DNA of 64,000 nt, from positions 211,551-275,550 of the forward strand of contig JAQVBE010000001.1 of NCBI GenBank assembly GCA_028690445.1. Direction: 5' to 3'. This stretch comes from Aliarcobacter sp. (GTDB lineage: Bacteria; Campylobacterota; Campylobacteria; Campylobacterales; Arcobacteraceae). Positions 48,592-56,110 of the stretch are shown piece after piece. How positions within the stretch are numbered: the stretch's first letter is position 1; each line of letters begins with the position of its first letter. Position numbers and translations under genes: made by a program. The notes under the pieces were generated by a model. The model had not been told where the DNA came from. It did not search any database and was given only the letters and a program-made list of their open reading frames with translations.

Positions 48592-49464
48592 ATGAAAAAA
48601 AGTACATATGAAAAAAGAGCTAAAATCGCAAATGATGTGATGAATTATGTTTATAAATATATTGATACAAATATCAATATTGATGAATTATGTATAGAAT
48701 TAAATGTTAGTAAATTTCATCTACATAGAATTTTTAAAGATGAGTTTGGAAAAAATATTTATGAAAGTATAAAATCAATCAGACTTCAAAAAGCTTCAAA
48801 TCTTTTGATAACAAATAAATATTCAACAATTACAGATATATCAAAAATGACTGGTTATAGTTCTCAAACTTCATTTCTAAGAGCATTTAAACAAAGATTT
48901 AACATGACTCCCAAAGAGTGGAAAAATGGTGGATATAAAGAGTATTCAAATAAAATAGTACAAAAAATCACAAATCAAAATGATAATAACAACTTTTTTG
49001 ACATAACTCCAACTATTGTAAAAATGCCTGAAATAAAAGGTTATTACATAAGACATCAAGGTTATGATAGAAGTATAAAACAGACATGGCAAAAACTTCA
49101 AACTTGGATTTATACTAATGATATAAAAGAGTATAAACAAATGGCACTTCACCATGATAACCCAATTATTACGCCACTTGAAGAGTGCCAATATATCGCT
49201 ATTGTTTCTTTAGAAAATGATGAGTTAAAAGATGTTACACTTCCTTGTTTAATTATTCCAAAGGGAATTTATGCCAAATTTTCATTAAGTGGAAAATATG
49301 GGGATGTGATAAAGCTAATTCAATGGGTTTATCACTATTGGTTGATTGATAGTGGTTATGAAACAACAACAAATCCATCTTATACAATTTATCACAAGAA
49401 TCATTTTTTGAGTTTGGATGAAGAGTTTGTGTTGGATTATTATGTTCCAATTAGATATGTGTAG
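48592..49464 (+). CDS. AraC-family transcriptional regulator with GyrI-like effector domain
   Basis: The 290-residue protein has an N-terminal pair of helix-turn-helix motifs (LNVSKFHLHRIFKDEFGKNI near 38-57, and SKMTGYSSQTSFLRAFKQRF near 83-102, ending in NMTPKEWK). The C-terminal GyrI/AraC effector-binding domain starts near 140 (KGYYIRHQGYDRSIKQTW) with LEECQYIAIVSL, PKGIYAKFSLSG and VLDYYVPI. The layout is that of Rob/MarA-type multidrug or stress regulators. It likely controls itself or the divergent aminotransferase or the downstream Nudix gene; the target is not shown by sequence. Confidence 0.9.
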   Translation: MKKSTYEKRAKIANDVMNYVYKYIDTNINIDELCIELNVSKFHLHRIFKDEFGKNIYESIKSIRLQKASNLLITNKYSTITDISKMTGYSSQTSFLRAFKQRFNMTPKEWKNGGYKEYSNKIVQKITNQNDNNNFFDITPTIVKMPEIKGYYIRHQGYDRSIKQTWQKLQTWIYTNDIKEYKQMALHHDNPIITPLEECQYIAIVSLENDELKDVTLPCLIIPKGIYAKFSLSGKYGDVIKLIQWVYHYWLIDSGYETTTNPSYTIYHKNHFLSLDEEFVLDYYVPIRYV

Positions 49465-49471
49465 GAGAAAA

Positions 49472-50257
49472 ATGAGTAATACAAGTTTAGAAAAAATAGG
49501 GTGTTTTAACACAATCCTTGACCCATATAATGGAATAACTATCGAATCAAAAGACTTACCTTTGAATATAGAAGAGTTTGAAACTAATCTTAATTTTTTG
49601 ATAGAAAATGTAAAAGATAGAAGATTTTTAATTTGGATTTATATAGATATAAAAAAATCAGATTTTATTCCAGTAGCTACAAAAAAAGGGTTTATTTTTC
49701 ACTCTTGTGATGAAGAGTATATTTTAGTTGTAAAAAGATTAAGAAAAAACTCAGTAATTCCAACGGCTTCAAATCATACTTTAGGAGTTGGAGCAATCGT
49801 AATAAATGATAAAAATGAGTTGTTAGTTATAAAAGAGAGAATCTCAACCGCAGGATATAAAATTCCAGGTGGTCATATTGATGATGCTGAAATGATTACA
49901 ACAGCTCTTGAAAGAGAAGTTTTAGAAGAGACGGGAATTATTGTAGAGTTTGAGTCCATTATCTCTTTGGGGCACTTTTATCCACATCAATTTCATAAAT
50001 CAAATTTATATATTTTATGTACGGCAATTCCTAAAAGTTTTGAAATAAATATACAAGATACTCAAGAAATAGTTGATGCAAAATGGGTAGATATAAATGA
50101 ATATCTAAATGATGAAGAGGTTTTGGATTATTCAAAAGCAATAGTAAGAGCAGCTATTAAATCAAAGGGATTTAATAGAACAAATCAAGAGACGCTTTGT
50201 CATATAAAAAAAGATTTTGAACTATTTTTCCCAATAGAAAGTAAGAAGTTTGTATAA
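49472..50257 (+). CDS. Nudix hydrolase with N-terminal pre-Nudix domain
   Basis: I choose the ATG at 49472 (261 residues) because AGGAGA lies three bases upstream of its AAAA; the frame is open further but overlaps the regulator gene. The N-terminal part (about 1-105) resembles the pre-Nudix/acetyltransferase-like domain of NUDT6-type proteins (GITIESKDLPLNIEEFETN, FIPVATKKGFIFHSCDEEY). The Nudix box at 134-156 is perfect: G-x5-E-x7-REV-x-EE-x-GI. Its likely reaction is hydrolysis of a nucleoside diphosphate linked to another group; the substrate is unknown. It follows the AraC gene by seven bases. Confidence 0.88.
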   Translation: MSNTSLEKIGCFNTILDPYNGITIESKDLPLNIEEFETNLNFLIENVKDRRFLIWIYIDIKKSDFIPVATKKGFIFHSCDEEYILVVKRLRKNSVIPTASNHTLGVGAIVINDKNELLVIKERISTAGYKIPGGHIDDAEMITTALEREVLEETGIIVEFESIISLGHFYPHQFHKSNLYILCTAIPKSFEINIQDTQEIVDAKWVDINEYLNDEEVLDYSKAIVRAAIKSKGFNRTNQETLCHIKKDFELFFPIESKKFV

Positions 50258-50284
50258 TACTTTTTTAAAAAATAAAGGAACTAA

Positions 50285-50668
50285 ATGAAAAAAATAATTT
50301 CAACACCAAAAGCACCAAGTGCAATTGGACCATATAATCAAGCGACAGCTTTTGATAAACTAATTTTTACTTCAGGACAAATCGCATTAGACCCGACAAC
50401 TATGGAAATAGTAAATGGTGGAGTTCAAGAGCAAACAAAACAAGTTATGGAAAATTTAAAAGCAGTTTTAGAAGAAGCTGGAAGTTCTTTTGAAAATGTT
50501 TTAAAAACTACTTGTTATTTATCAGATATGGATAATTTTGTAGCTTTCAATGAAATCTATGGACAATATTTCAAAGGTGAAACTGCACCTGCAAGAAGTA
50601 CGGTTGCTGTTAAAACTTTACCTAAAAATGTTTTGGTTGAAGTGGATACAATAGCATTTAAAAACTAG
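50285..50668 (+). CDS. ridA: RidA-family enamine/imine deaminase
   Basis: RidA hydrolyses reactive enamine/imine intermediates released by PLP enzymes such as threonine dehydratase. The 127-residue protein has ISTPKAPSAIGPYNQA at 5-20, IFTSGQIALDP, the AGSSFENVLKTTCYLSDMDNF block, and ARSTVAVKTLPKNVLVEVDTIAF at the end, including the Arg that binds the carboxylate and the Glu near the C-terminus. AAGGA precedes the ATG. It is downstream of the Nudix gene. A link with the PLP aminotransferase nearby and ilvA is plausible from known biochemistry. Confidence 0.95.
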   Translation: MKKIISTPKAPSAIGPYNQATAFDKLIFTSGQIALDPTTMEIVNGGVQEQTKQVMENLKAVLEEAGSSFENVLKTTCYLSDMDNFVAFNEIYGQYFKGETAPARSTVAVKTLPKNVLVEVDTIAFKN

Positions 50669-50686
50669 AGTTTAACTCTGGTTTTT
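50660..50686. terminator. Bidirectional terminator after ridA
   Basis: A 12-bp stem with one G-T wobble (50660-50671 with 50675-50686) has a 3-base loop. The 3' arm runs into TTTTT on the plus strand and the 5' flank gives T on the minus strand. It overlaps the ridA stop and reaches the stop of the converging gene. Confidence 0.75.
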
Positions 50687-51119
50687 AAACTGTAAGCATA
50701 AATTTTGCAATAATTACTATTAAAATACCTATAAATAAAACAAATTTATGAAAATGTTTCATAATAGGATGAGGTGTTTTTTTAAGAATTTTGTTTGCTA
50801 AAGAATAAACAACTCCTGAAGCAATAACAAGTGCTAAAAGAGCTTTTAAAATCAAAAGTAACTGCAAGTTTGAATTAAAAACCCCAAGTTCAGAATTTAT
50901 ATATTTTGCAAACATATAACCACCACTTAATAGAAGAGTTAAAAGACTAAGAGGAAAAATCATTCTAGCTCTCGAAGAAATCGCGGTCATTACTTTTTGA
51001 TATTCATCTTCATTTAAAACTTTTTTCATAGCAGGAAGTACGAATAAATCTGCAAATACAAAACCTATAAAAATTATTGCACACAATAAATGTACGATTT
51101 GAACTACTGTATATTCCAT
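50685..51119 (-). CDS. CopD-like four-helix membrane protein
   Basis: The 144-residue protein has four membrane helices (about 5-27, 51-70, 84-106, 120-142). Histidine occurs in helix 1 (IVHLLCAIIFIGFVFAD) and in the loop before helix 4 (HPIMKHFHKFVLF). This layout and the wording of the segments match small membrane proteins related to CopD or DUF2269 that may bind haem or copper. No metal-handling genes lie beside it. Its stop lies in the ridA terminator. The function is not resolved. Confidence 0.7.
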   Translation of the reverse strand: MEYTVVQIVHLLCAIIFIGFVFADLFVLPAMKKVLNEDEYQKVMTAISSRARMIFPLSLLTLLLSGGYMFAKYINSELGVFNSNLQLLLILKALLALVIASGVVYSLANKILKKTPHPIMKHFHKFVLFIGILIVIIAKFMLTV

Positions 51120-51299
51120 AATGAATTATCCTTTAAATTTATTGAGAATTGTAATCAATATGCAAAGGGAATACCTTGATAGGAATCAATTTAATGTTTT
51201 AATAAATATAAGGAGTTTGCTATCGGAATAATGATAATAAAAAAAATGCTGAAAATGAAGTTTTATCTATAGTTAATAAATAAAGAAGAATTTTCTTCT
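51120..51299. other. Gene-free spacer between the CopD-like gene and tex
   Basis: I see no gene in this stretch. On the plus strand a short reading frame tail (about 51207-51281, ending in a stop) has ordinary codon content and may be a remnant, but it has no start codon near the AAGGAG at 51211-51216. The left end probably contains the promoter for the CopD-like gene, and the right end a hairpin after tex. Confidence 0.3.
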
Positions 51300-51305
51300 T
51301 TATTT
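51278..51305 (-). terminator. Hairpin at the tex stop
   Basis: A 13-bp perfect stem (51278-51290 with 51293-51305) brackets the tex stop codon. The loop is only two bases unless the last pair opens. The minus-strand tail is not T-rich, so terminator function is only moderately supported. Confidence 0.5.
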
Positions 51306-53411
51306 CAAACTCAATCCAACCCTCTGTTTTTCTAAATCAATACTAATAACCTTAATATTTTTTAACTGTTGATTTATACTTAAAACATCCATTGGATGGG
51401 AGATTCTTTTTTCGCTGATTTGTGAGATGTGGATTAATCCATCGTTTTTTAAACCAATATCCACAAAAGCTCCAAAGTCTGTGATATTTCGCACAACTCC
51501 ACTTACTAAAAATCCTTCTTTTAAATCTTCTATTGATTTTATATCTTTTGAAAATTCCACTTCATTAAATTCACTTCTTACATCGTAGCCTGGTTTTAAA
51601 AGTTCCGCAATTATATCTTTTAGAAGTAGAATAGGGCAGTTTAACTCTTTTGAGATAGCTTCAATATCATTATCTTTTATCTCTTCTATTTTATATTTTT
51701 TTTGTAGTTTTTCTACTACATCGTAGTTTTCTGGGTGAATGGCTGTGTTATCTAAAATACTTTTTCCATCTTTGATTCGCAAAAATCCCACAGATTGTTC
51801 ATAGGCTTTTGCACCAATTCCTTTTACTTTTAGAAGTTCTGATTTTGTTTTGAAGTTTTTGATTTTTTCTTTATGTTCTATTATATTAAGGGCAAGTTTT
51901 TCAGAAATTCCTGAGATAAATGAAAGCAGTTTGTATGAAGCTGAGTTTATATCAACTCCCACTTTATTTACTAAATCCACAGTTACATTTTCTAGTTTTT
52001 GTTCTAACTCTTTTTGGTTTACATCGTGTTGGTATTGTCCAATACCCAGAGATTTTGGATCAATTTTTACAAGTGCTGCCATTGGGTCACGAAGTCTTTG
52101 GGCTATTGAAATTGCACCTCTTATTGTCACATCAAGATTTGGATATTCCATCATAGCTATTTTTGAAGCTGAATAAACACTTGCTCCTATTTCACTTACA
52201 ACAGCGTATTTTACATCTAAATTGTTTTCATTTATTAGTTTTGAAATGAACACTGCTGTTTCTTGAGAGGCTGTTCCATTTCCTATTGCTATTGAGTTGA
52301 TTTTATATTTTTTGATTAACTCTAAAACTATTTTAGAAGAGTTTACAAAATCCTCTTTTGGTTTGGTTGGATATATTACATTTGAAGCTAAATAATTCCC
52401 ATTTTCATCAATGACTGCAAGTTTACAACCACTGACATATCCAGGATCCATTCCTAAAATCACTTGATTTACAAGTGGTGGAGTTAAAAGTAATTCTTTT
52501 AGATTTTTTCCAAAAAGTGTGATTGCTTCAGTCGATGATTTTTCTTTGAGTTGTGTTAAGGCTTCTCTTTTTAAACTTGGAAGTAATAGTCTTTTTAATC
52601 CATCTTTGTAGGCTTCAAATACCAGTTCTTTTGAACTAGTTGAACTTGATGGAATTTTATATTTTTTTATATTTTCTAAAATATAGTTTTCATCAACTTC
52701 GATTTTTATAGTTAACTCTTTTTCATTTACAGCCCGATTTATGGCTAAAAATCTATGTGATTTTATATATTTTATTTTTTCACTTACATTTGCAACACTT
52801 ACATAAACACCCGATTCATTAAATGTTTTTGTTTTTTTAGTCTCTAATATTCCATAGTTTAAAACGATATTTCTAATTACCTCTTTTGTTCTAAAATCAT
52901 CGGCATATCGCTGAGCAATAATATCACTAGCTCCTGAAATAGCATCTTCAATAGTTGTAACATCTTTATTTATAAACTGTTTTGCTTTTTGATTTATTTC
53001 ATCAAGTGAATATTTCATTGATTGAATAATATTGCTGAGTGGTTCAAGTCCATTTTCAATGGCACTTAAAGTTCTTGAAGATTTTTTATCTTTAAATGGT
53101 GCATAAATATCTTCAAGCATTTGTAAAGTAGTAGCACTATTTATGTGAGTTTGAAGTTTTTCATCCAAAAAGTTTCGCTCTTTTAGGATATTTATAATCT
53201 CTTCTTTTCTATTTAAAAGTTTTAAAGAGTAGTTATAAATCTCTTCAAAATCACGAAGTTGTTCATCTGTGGCATTTGAAGTTAAATCTTTTCTATATCT
53301 TGCGATAAAAGGAATCGTACAACCATCATCAAGTAGTTTTAAAATATTTTGAATAACTGTTTTAGAAAAAGATGTTTTTTCTTCTAGTAAATTTATTAGA
53401 TTATTTCTCAA
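51300..53411 (-). CDS. tex: Tex-family RNA-binding transcription accessory protein
   Basis: Tex is a cytosolic nucleic-acid-binding protein related to Spt6. The 703-residue protein has an N-terminal helical part with DDGCTIPFIARYRKDLT near 28-44, a YqgF/RuvC-like domain (VILGMDPGYVSGCKLAVID near 310-328), helix-hairpin-helix motifs (NSASYKLLSFISGIS, FKTKSELLKVKGIG), and a C-terminal S1 domain (VVRNITDFGAFVDIGLKNDGLIHIS spread over about 636-660). Translation starts at TTG 53411 with GAGGTG upstream, which is embedded in a small reading frame that overlaps it. Confidence 0.93.
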   Translation of the reverse strand: MRNNLINLLEEKTSFSKTVIQNILKLLDDGCTIPFIARYRKDLTSNATDEQLRDFEEIYNYSLKLLNRKEEIINILKERNFLDEKLQTHINSATTLQMLEDIYAPFKDKKSSRTLSAIENGLEPLSNIIQSMKYSLDEINQKAKQFINKDVTTIEDAISGASDIIAQRYADDFRTKEVIRNIVLNYGILETKKTKTFNESGVYVSVANVSEKIKYIKSHRFLAINRAVNEKELTIKIEVDENYILENIKKYKIPSSSTSSKELVFEAYKDGLKRLLLPSLKREALTQLKEKSSTEAITLFGKNLKELLLTPPLVNQVILGMDPGYVSGCKLAVIDENGNYLASNVIYPTKPKEDFVNSSKIVLELIKKYKINSIAIGNGTASQETAVFISKLINENNLDVKYAVVSEIGASVYSASKIAMMEYPNLDVTIRGAISIAQRLRDPMAALVKIDPKSLGIGQYQHDVNQKELEQKLENVTVDLVNKVGVDINSASYKLLSFISGISEKLALNIIEHKEKIKNFKTKSELLKVKGIGAKAYEQSVGFLRIKDGKSILDNTAIHPENYDVVEKLQKKYKIEEIKDNDIEAISKELNCPILLLKDIIAELLKPGYDVRSEFNEVEFSKDIKSIEDLKEGFLVSGVVRNITDFGAFVDIGLKNDGLIHISQISEKRISHPMDVLSINQQLKNIKVISIDLEKQRVGLSLK

Positions 53412-53553
53412 GAATCACCTCTTTAAAATTACTTCTTGTATGTGTCATCCATTTTTGTAGAATCTCATCGTAAGTTTGCGAATCTGCAAAGTTTTTAAGG
53501 ATTAGAAATCCATTTTTATGGAACTCTTTTAATTGATTTTCATCTAATTTCAT
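53401..53553 (-). pseudogene. Remnant resembling the N-terminus of a PhyH-type oxygenase
   Basis: From ATG 53553 to a stop at 53401 runs a 50-residue frame with AAGAGA upstream. Its first 32 residues (LDENQLKEFHKNGFLILKNF and on to YDEIL) match the typical opening of phytanoyl-CoA dioxygenase family proteins. The rest of the roughly 250-residue family, including the iron-binding His/Asp, is absent, and the last residues (MTHTRSNFKEVILEK) look unrelated. The frame overlaps the first codons of tex by 11 bases and includes its ribosome site. I read it as a truncated gene left at the tex border, perhaps still translated. The match is by pattern only. Confidence 0.45.
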
Positions 53554-53606
53554 GGCTTCTCTTAATATTAATTATTTTGCGTAATTATAGTAAAAAAAGC
53601 TTTTTT
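53554..53606. other. Short AT-rich gap between two gene remnants
   Basis: There is no gene here. The right end has a run of seven A and eight T around AGCT (53592-53608), which is self-complementary and could act as a weak bidirectional terminator. Confidence 0.3.
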
Positions 53607-53962
53607 TTAATTGATGATTGCATTATGCCATTGGACTAGACTTCTTCTTCTTCTTCCTTGTTTTACTTTTAAAACTTCATGGGTAAAATATAGATTACTT
53701 AAAAATACTAACATTGTTCCAGCTTTGGTTTTATTTTTATTTCGTTCCCCATTTTTTGTATAACATACTTGAGTCATCACTATGCATAGTATAAAAAGAG
53801 TCTTTTAAATATTTTAAAACTTGAACTTTTGTTGAAGTAGTGAGTGCTAGTTTAAAATAATCTTCAATCTTATGGCTACTTAAAAAATCTTTGATAATTA
53901 AATAAGGATAGTCGTAATAAAGATTTGGTAGTAATTTTGTTTTTATATCAATTTTATGTCAT
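53607..53962 (-). pseudogene. Decayed Fe(II)/2-oxoglutarate oxygenase gene
   Basis: Reading the minus strand gives LLPNLYYDYPYLIIKDFLS, then ALTTSTKVQVLKYLKDSFYTMHSDDSS (with the H-x-D iron motif), and, after a frame change, KAGTMLVFLSNLYFTHEVLKVKQGRRRRSLVQWH. These are the start, iron-binding centre and C-terminal His/Arg part of prolyl-hydroxylase-like 2OG-Fe(II) oxygenases. The frame changes in a run of six A (plus-strand T 53752-53757): removing one A gives the family motif LYKNGE and rejoins the frame. The start codon is out of frame with the body, and about half of the usual 220-240 residues is missing internally. So the gene looks dead. An (AGA)4 run at about 53642-53653 adds an extra Arg. 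Confidence 0.6.
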
Positions 53963-53966
53963 TTAT

Positions 53967-53999
53967 CAGCTTTCATAAACAAAATGTTTATGAAAGCTG
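53967..53999. repeat. Perfect 14-bp inverted repeat at the end of the SnoaL-like gene
   Basis: CAGCTTTCATAAAC (53967-53980) pairs exactly with 53986-53999 across a 5-base loop. The stop codon of the SnoaL-like gene lies in the loop/stem junction. There is no T-tract on either strand, so it is not a standard intrinsic terminator. It may protect mRNA ends or mark an old rearrangement boundary. Confidence 0.55.
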
Positions 54000-54392
54000 C
54001 TTAGTAAGTTTAAATAAATCACCAAGTACCCAAATATCTATAATTTTGCCATTTTTAAATTTAAAAAATGATGCCCCACTATAGACAATTTTATTATTAC
54101 TTGCTTCATAATCAAATAATTTTCCTGTATGTCTACCATTGTATAGAGCTCTAACAGCAATATTGTCTTCTTCACAAACCATAGTTAAAATACTATGAAA
54201 TAGATTAGGAATCCCTGCTAAAATGGTGTCCATATACTCTTTGAATTTTTCTTTTCCTACAACTGAAATATCTAAAGAACCATGAAAAGTTATATTGTCA
54301 TCAAATAAGATGTCAATATAATCTTTGTTTTGTTTATTCCATAATTCATTGTAATATAATTTCACTAACTCTTTATTAGTCAATTTCTTCAT
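53988..54392 (-). CDS. SnoaL/NTF2-like fold protein
   Basis: I choose ATG 54392, with AAGGG five bases upstream, giving 134 residues; a longer reading frame adds an implausible Met/Ile-rich stretch. The sequence KLTNKELVKLYYNELWNKQNKDYIDILFDDNITFHG, followed by GKEKFKEYMDTILAGIPNLFHSI and FFKFKNGKIIDIWVLGDLFKL, is the pattern of SnoaL-like polyketide-cyclase/ketosteroid-isomerase-fold proteins of small size. Such folds serve many enzymes and binding proteins; the substrate cannot be told. It overlaps the upstream small acidic gene by 17 bases. Confidence 0.75.
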   Translation of the reverse strand: MKKLTNKELVKLYYNELWNKQNKDYIDILFDDNITFHGSLDISVVGKEKFKEYMDTILAGIPNLFHSILTMVCEEDNIAVRALYNGRHTGKLFDYEASNNKIVYSGASFFKFKNGKIIDIWVLGDLFKLTKQLS

Positions 54393-54606
54393 TATTTCCC
54401 TTGTTACTTGAACTATAATCATCATCAAAATCATAGTTATCATATTCATCATAATCAACTGTAAATAGTTTAGCATAACCTAATTTTTGAAGTTCTTTAT
54501 CAATATTCTCTTCAGTTAACCTATTTTTTACTCTATCCATGATTAATTCAATGTGCTCTTCACTAACATTGTTTGCTCTTAATTCATAAATAATCGCTAA
54601 ATCCAT
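54376..54606 (-). CDS. Small acidic protein of unknown function
   Basis: The 76-residue protein starts at ATG 54606 with AGAGG upstream. It has a predicted helical N-terminal half (LAIIYELRANNVSEEHIELIMDRVKNRL) and a strongly acidic, Tyr/Asp-rich tail (VDYDEYDNYDFDDDYSSS) with a stretch of Ser/Asn/Glu at the end. No family is recognised. The good ribosome site and overlap with the SnoaL-like gene support it as a real gene. Possible roles (nucleic-acid mimic, adapter) are not shown. Confidence 0.6.
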   Translation of the reverse strand: MDLAIIYELRANNVSEEHIELIMDRVKNRLTEENIDKELQKLGYAKLFTVDYDEYDNYDFDDDYSSSNKGNNEEID

Positions 54607-54646
54607 AATTTTAATTCCTCTAATTAATATATATTTTGATTCTAAA

Positions 54647-55744
54647 TTACTTTATATTAGGCTTTTTATCAATATATAAACTGCTTAATATATATAAAAT
54701 TGATTTAACAGCTTTTATTGAAGCTGTTTCTTCGACTGTATGATAACCCGTTGTTGGTATTTGTAAAGTTGCTCCTTGAATAGAACTCTTTGATTCCATT
54801 ACAATTCTTCCAAGTTCTGTACTTCCAAGAGTAAGTAAAGATAGATTTTTTTCTTTTCTAACTTTATTTTTTTCTTGAATAAAAGTATCTTTGCATGAAA
54901 AATTAATTTGATTTTTATGACAAAAATTTTTCAATTGCTTTAAAATTGGAGATTTAAATCTAGCATTTGCATCTCTATTTCTTAAAACTACTTGTTGAAT
55001 ATCTGCTTCAACTCTTGTATCATAAGGACTAGTGTCTAAAACTAATAATTCATTTGTAGTTACTTTATTTTTTCTAAACCATTCATAAACATATCTCCAA
55101 GATTTTCCTGCTTCTTCTTGTGCTGTAAAAAATGCTGTTCCTTGAAATCCATTTTGATATAAATATATAATCATAGCTGCACTAATAACATTGTCAAGTT
55201 GAGCTGAAATTAAATCATCCTCTATATTGAGCTTATCACTAAAGGCAATAGGTGTTCCTGGTTGTAAGTGAGATAAACCTTCAATATTAAAAACCAAGTT
55301 ATTTACCTCTTCACACATAAAAGCATCAGAAATTTTACCAATTCCTAAATAACTTCCACTCCAAGGTTCATAAGCTTGAACTTGTTGGTTTATATATCTT
55401 TTTGCAATTAATTGATAAGTTTGTTCAGATAAAGAATTTCCTCTTAAATCAGAACGGTTTTTTGCAAGAAAGGCAGCAAATTGAAATTCATTTGGACCTG
55501 TACAAATTACACCATGTCTATCAATATGCGCACTTAACATCCCTTTTGTAGGATTTTTACCTTGAGCGACTAATAGTCCATCATAATATTGCGTTTTTAT
55601 ACCAATTTCTTCTAATTCTCTTTTTAAATATAATAAAAATGAGTGTTCAGCACCAGTTACTGATGGGACTCTTATTAATTGTTTTAAAAGATCCAGAAAA
55701 TGTACAAAGTTTATATTTGGTTCATTTGAAGATGAATCATTCAA
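54647..55744 (-). CDS. M42-family aminopeptidase-like metallopeptidase
   Basis: The 365-residue protein has the M42/M20-fold metal sites: LSAHIDRHG near 71-79 (His and Asp), a SAQLDNVISA block near 188-197 with Asp, TAQEEAG near 217-223 (Glu-Glu), VLDTSPYD near 247-254, and GYHTVEETAS near 335-344 (last His). All positions of the two-metal centre appear intact. Members cut N-terminal residues from peptides in the cytosol. It is followed 40 bases later by the small acidic gene and is divergent from the sulfite/nitrite reductase. Confidence 0.85.
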   Translation of the reverse strand: MNDSSSNEPNINFVHFLDLLKQLIRVPSVTGAEHSFLLYLKRELEEIGIKTQYYDGLLVAQGKNPTKGMLSAHIDRHGVICTGPNEFQFAAFLAKNRSDLRGNSLSEQTYQLIAKRYINQQVQAYEPWSGSYLGIGKISDAFMCEEVNNLVFNIEGLSHLQPGTPIAFSDKLNIEDDLISAQLDNVISAAMIIYLYQNGFQGTAFFTAQEEAGKSWRYVYEWFRKNKVTTNELLVLDTSPYDTRVEADIQQVVLRNRDANARFKSPILKQLKNFCHKNQINFSCKDTFIQEKNKVRKEKNLSLLTLGSTELGRIVMESKSSIQGATLQIPTTGYHTVEETASIKAVKSILYILSSLYIDKKPNIK

Positions 55745-56110
55745 TTTATTCTCCCGAAAATTTTAGATAGAATAAGACTCTAGGAAGTAAAATTAAATAC
55801 TTGTGATTTAATTCTTATTCTATATTGTAATTATAAACCATAAAAAAAAGAAATATCCTGAAAAAAATCTTAAAAATGATTTTGTTTATCAAAGAGCTCA
55901 AAAATAGGGCTTATATAAGAATAAATAAAATTCTTTTAAAATTAAATATTATTAAGTAATATAAATAAAATTTAGAAAAATAACCTTTTAAAAACCATAG
56001 TATTTTAATCAAGATTAATTTTATTTATTTTTTATAAAAATAGGATATAATTTTGAAAATAAAGAGATTTAAAGATAATATTTATATCTTTAGATAATAG
56101 GAGAAAAAAG
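55745..56110 (+). promoter_or_regulatory. Divergent intergenic region with candidate promoter for the siroheme reductase
   Basis: This 366-base AT-rich stretch contains no gene. A TATAAT (56046-56051, preceded by GGA) looks like the -10 box for the reductase, and AGGAG lies at 56099-56103, seven bases before its ATG. The 5' leader can form a 7-bp hairpin (56071-56077 with 56085-56091). Farther left, a 10-bp inverted repeat (55767-55776 with 55814-55823) encloses a second 8-bp pair. In such AT-rich DNA these could be chance. Confidence 0.45.

Noticed and set aside
49418..49471. N-terminal extension of the Nudix gene
   Set aside because: It overlaps the regulator gene and ignores the strong AGGAGA site before ATG 49472.
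51207..51281. Short frame tail ending NAENEVLSIVNK before the tex hairpin
   Set aside because: It looks protein-like but has no start codon placed behind the AAGGAG site and is too short to assign.
51850..52176. Frames on the plus strand inside tex
   Set aside because: They are antisense shadows of a conserved gene, with Ser/Leu/Ile-rich unnatural composition.
53641..53656. TCT/AGA trinucleotide run as a phase-variable repeat
   Set aside because: It has only about four units, lies in a decayed gene, and a trinucleotide run would not shift the frame.
54393..54476. N-terminal extension of the SnoaL-like gene
   Set aside because: The added residues are almost all Met, Ile and Leu, and are an out-of-frame reading of the acidic tail of the upstream gene.
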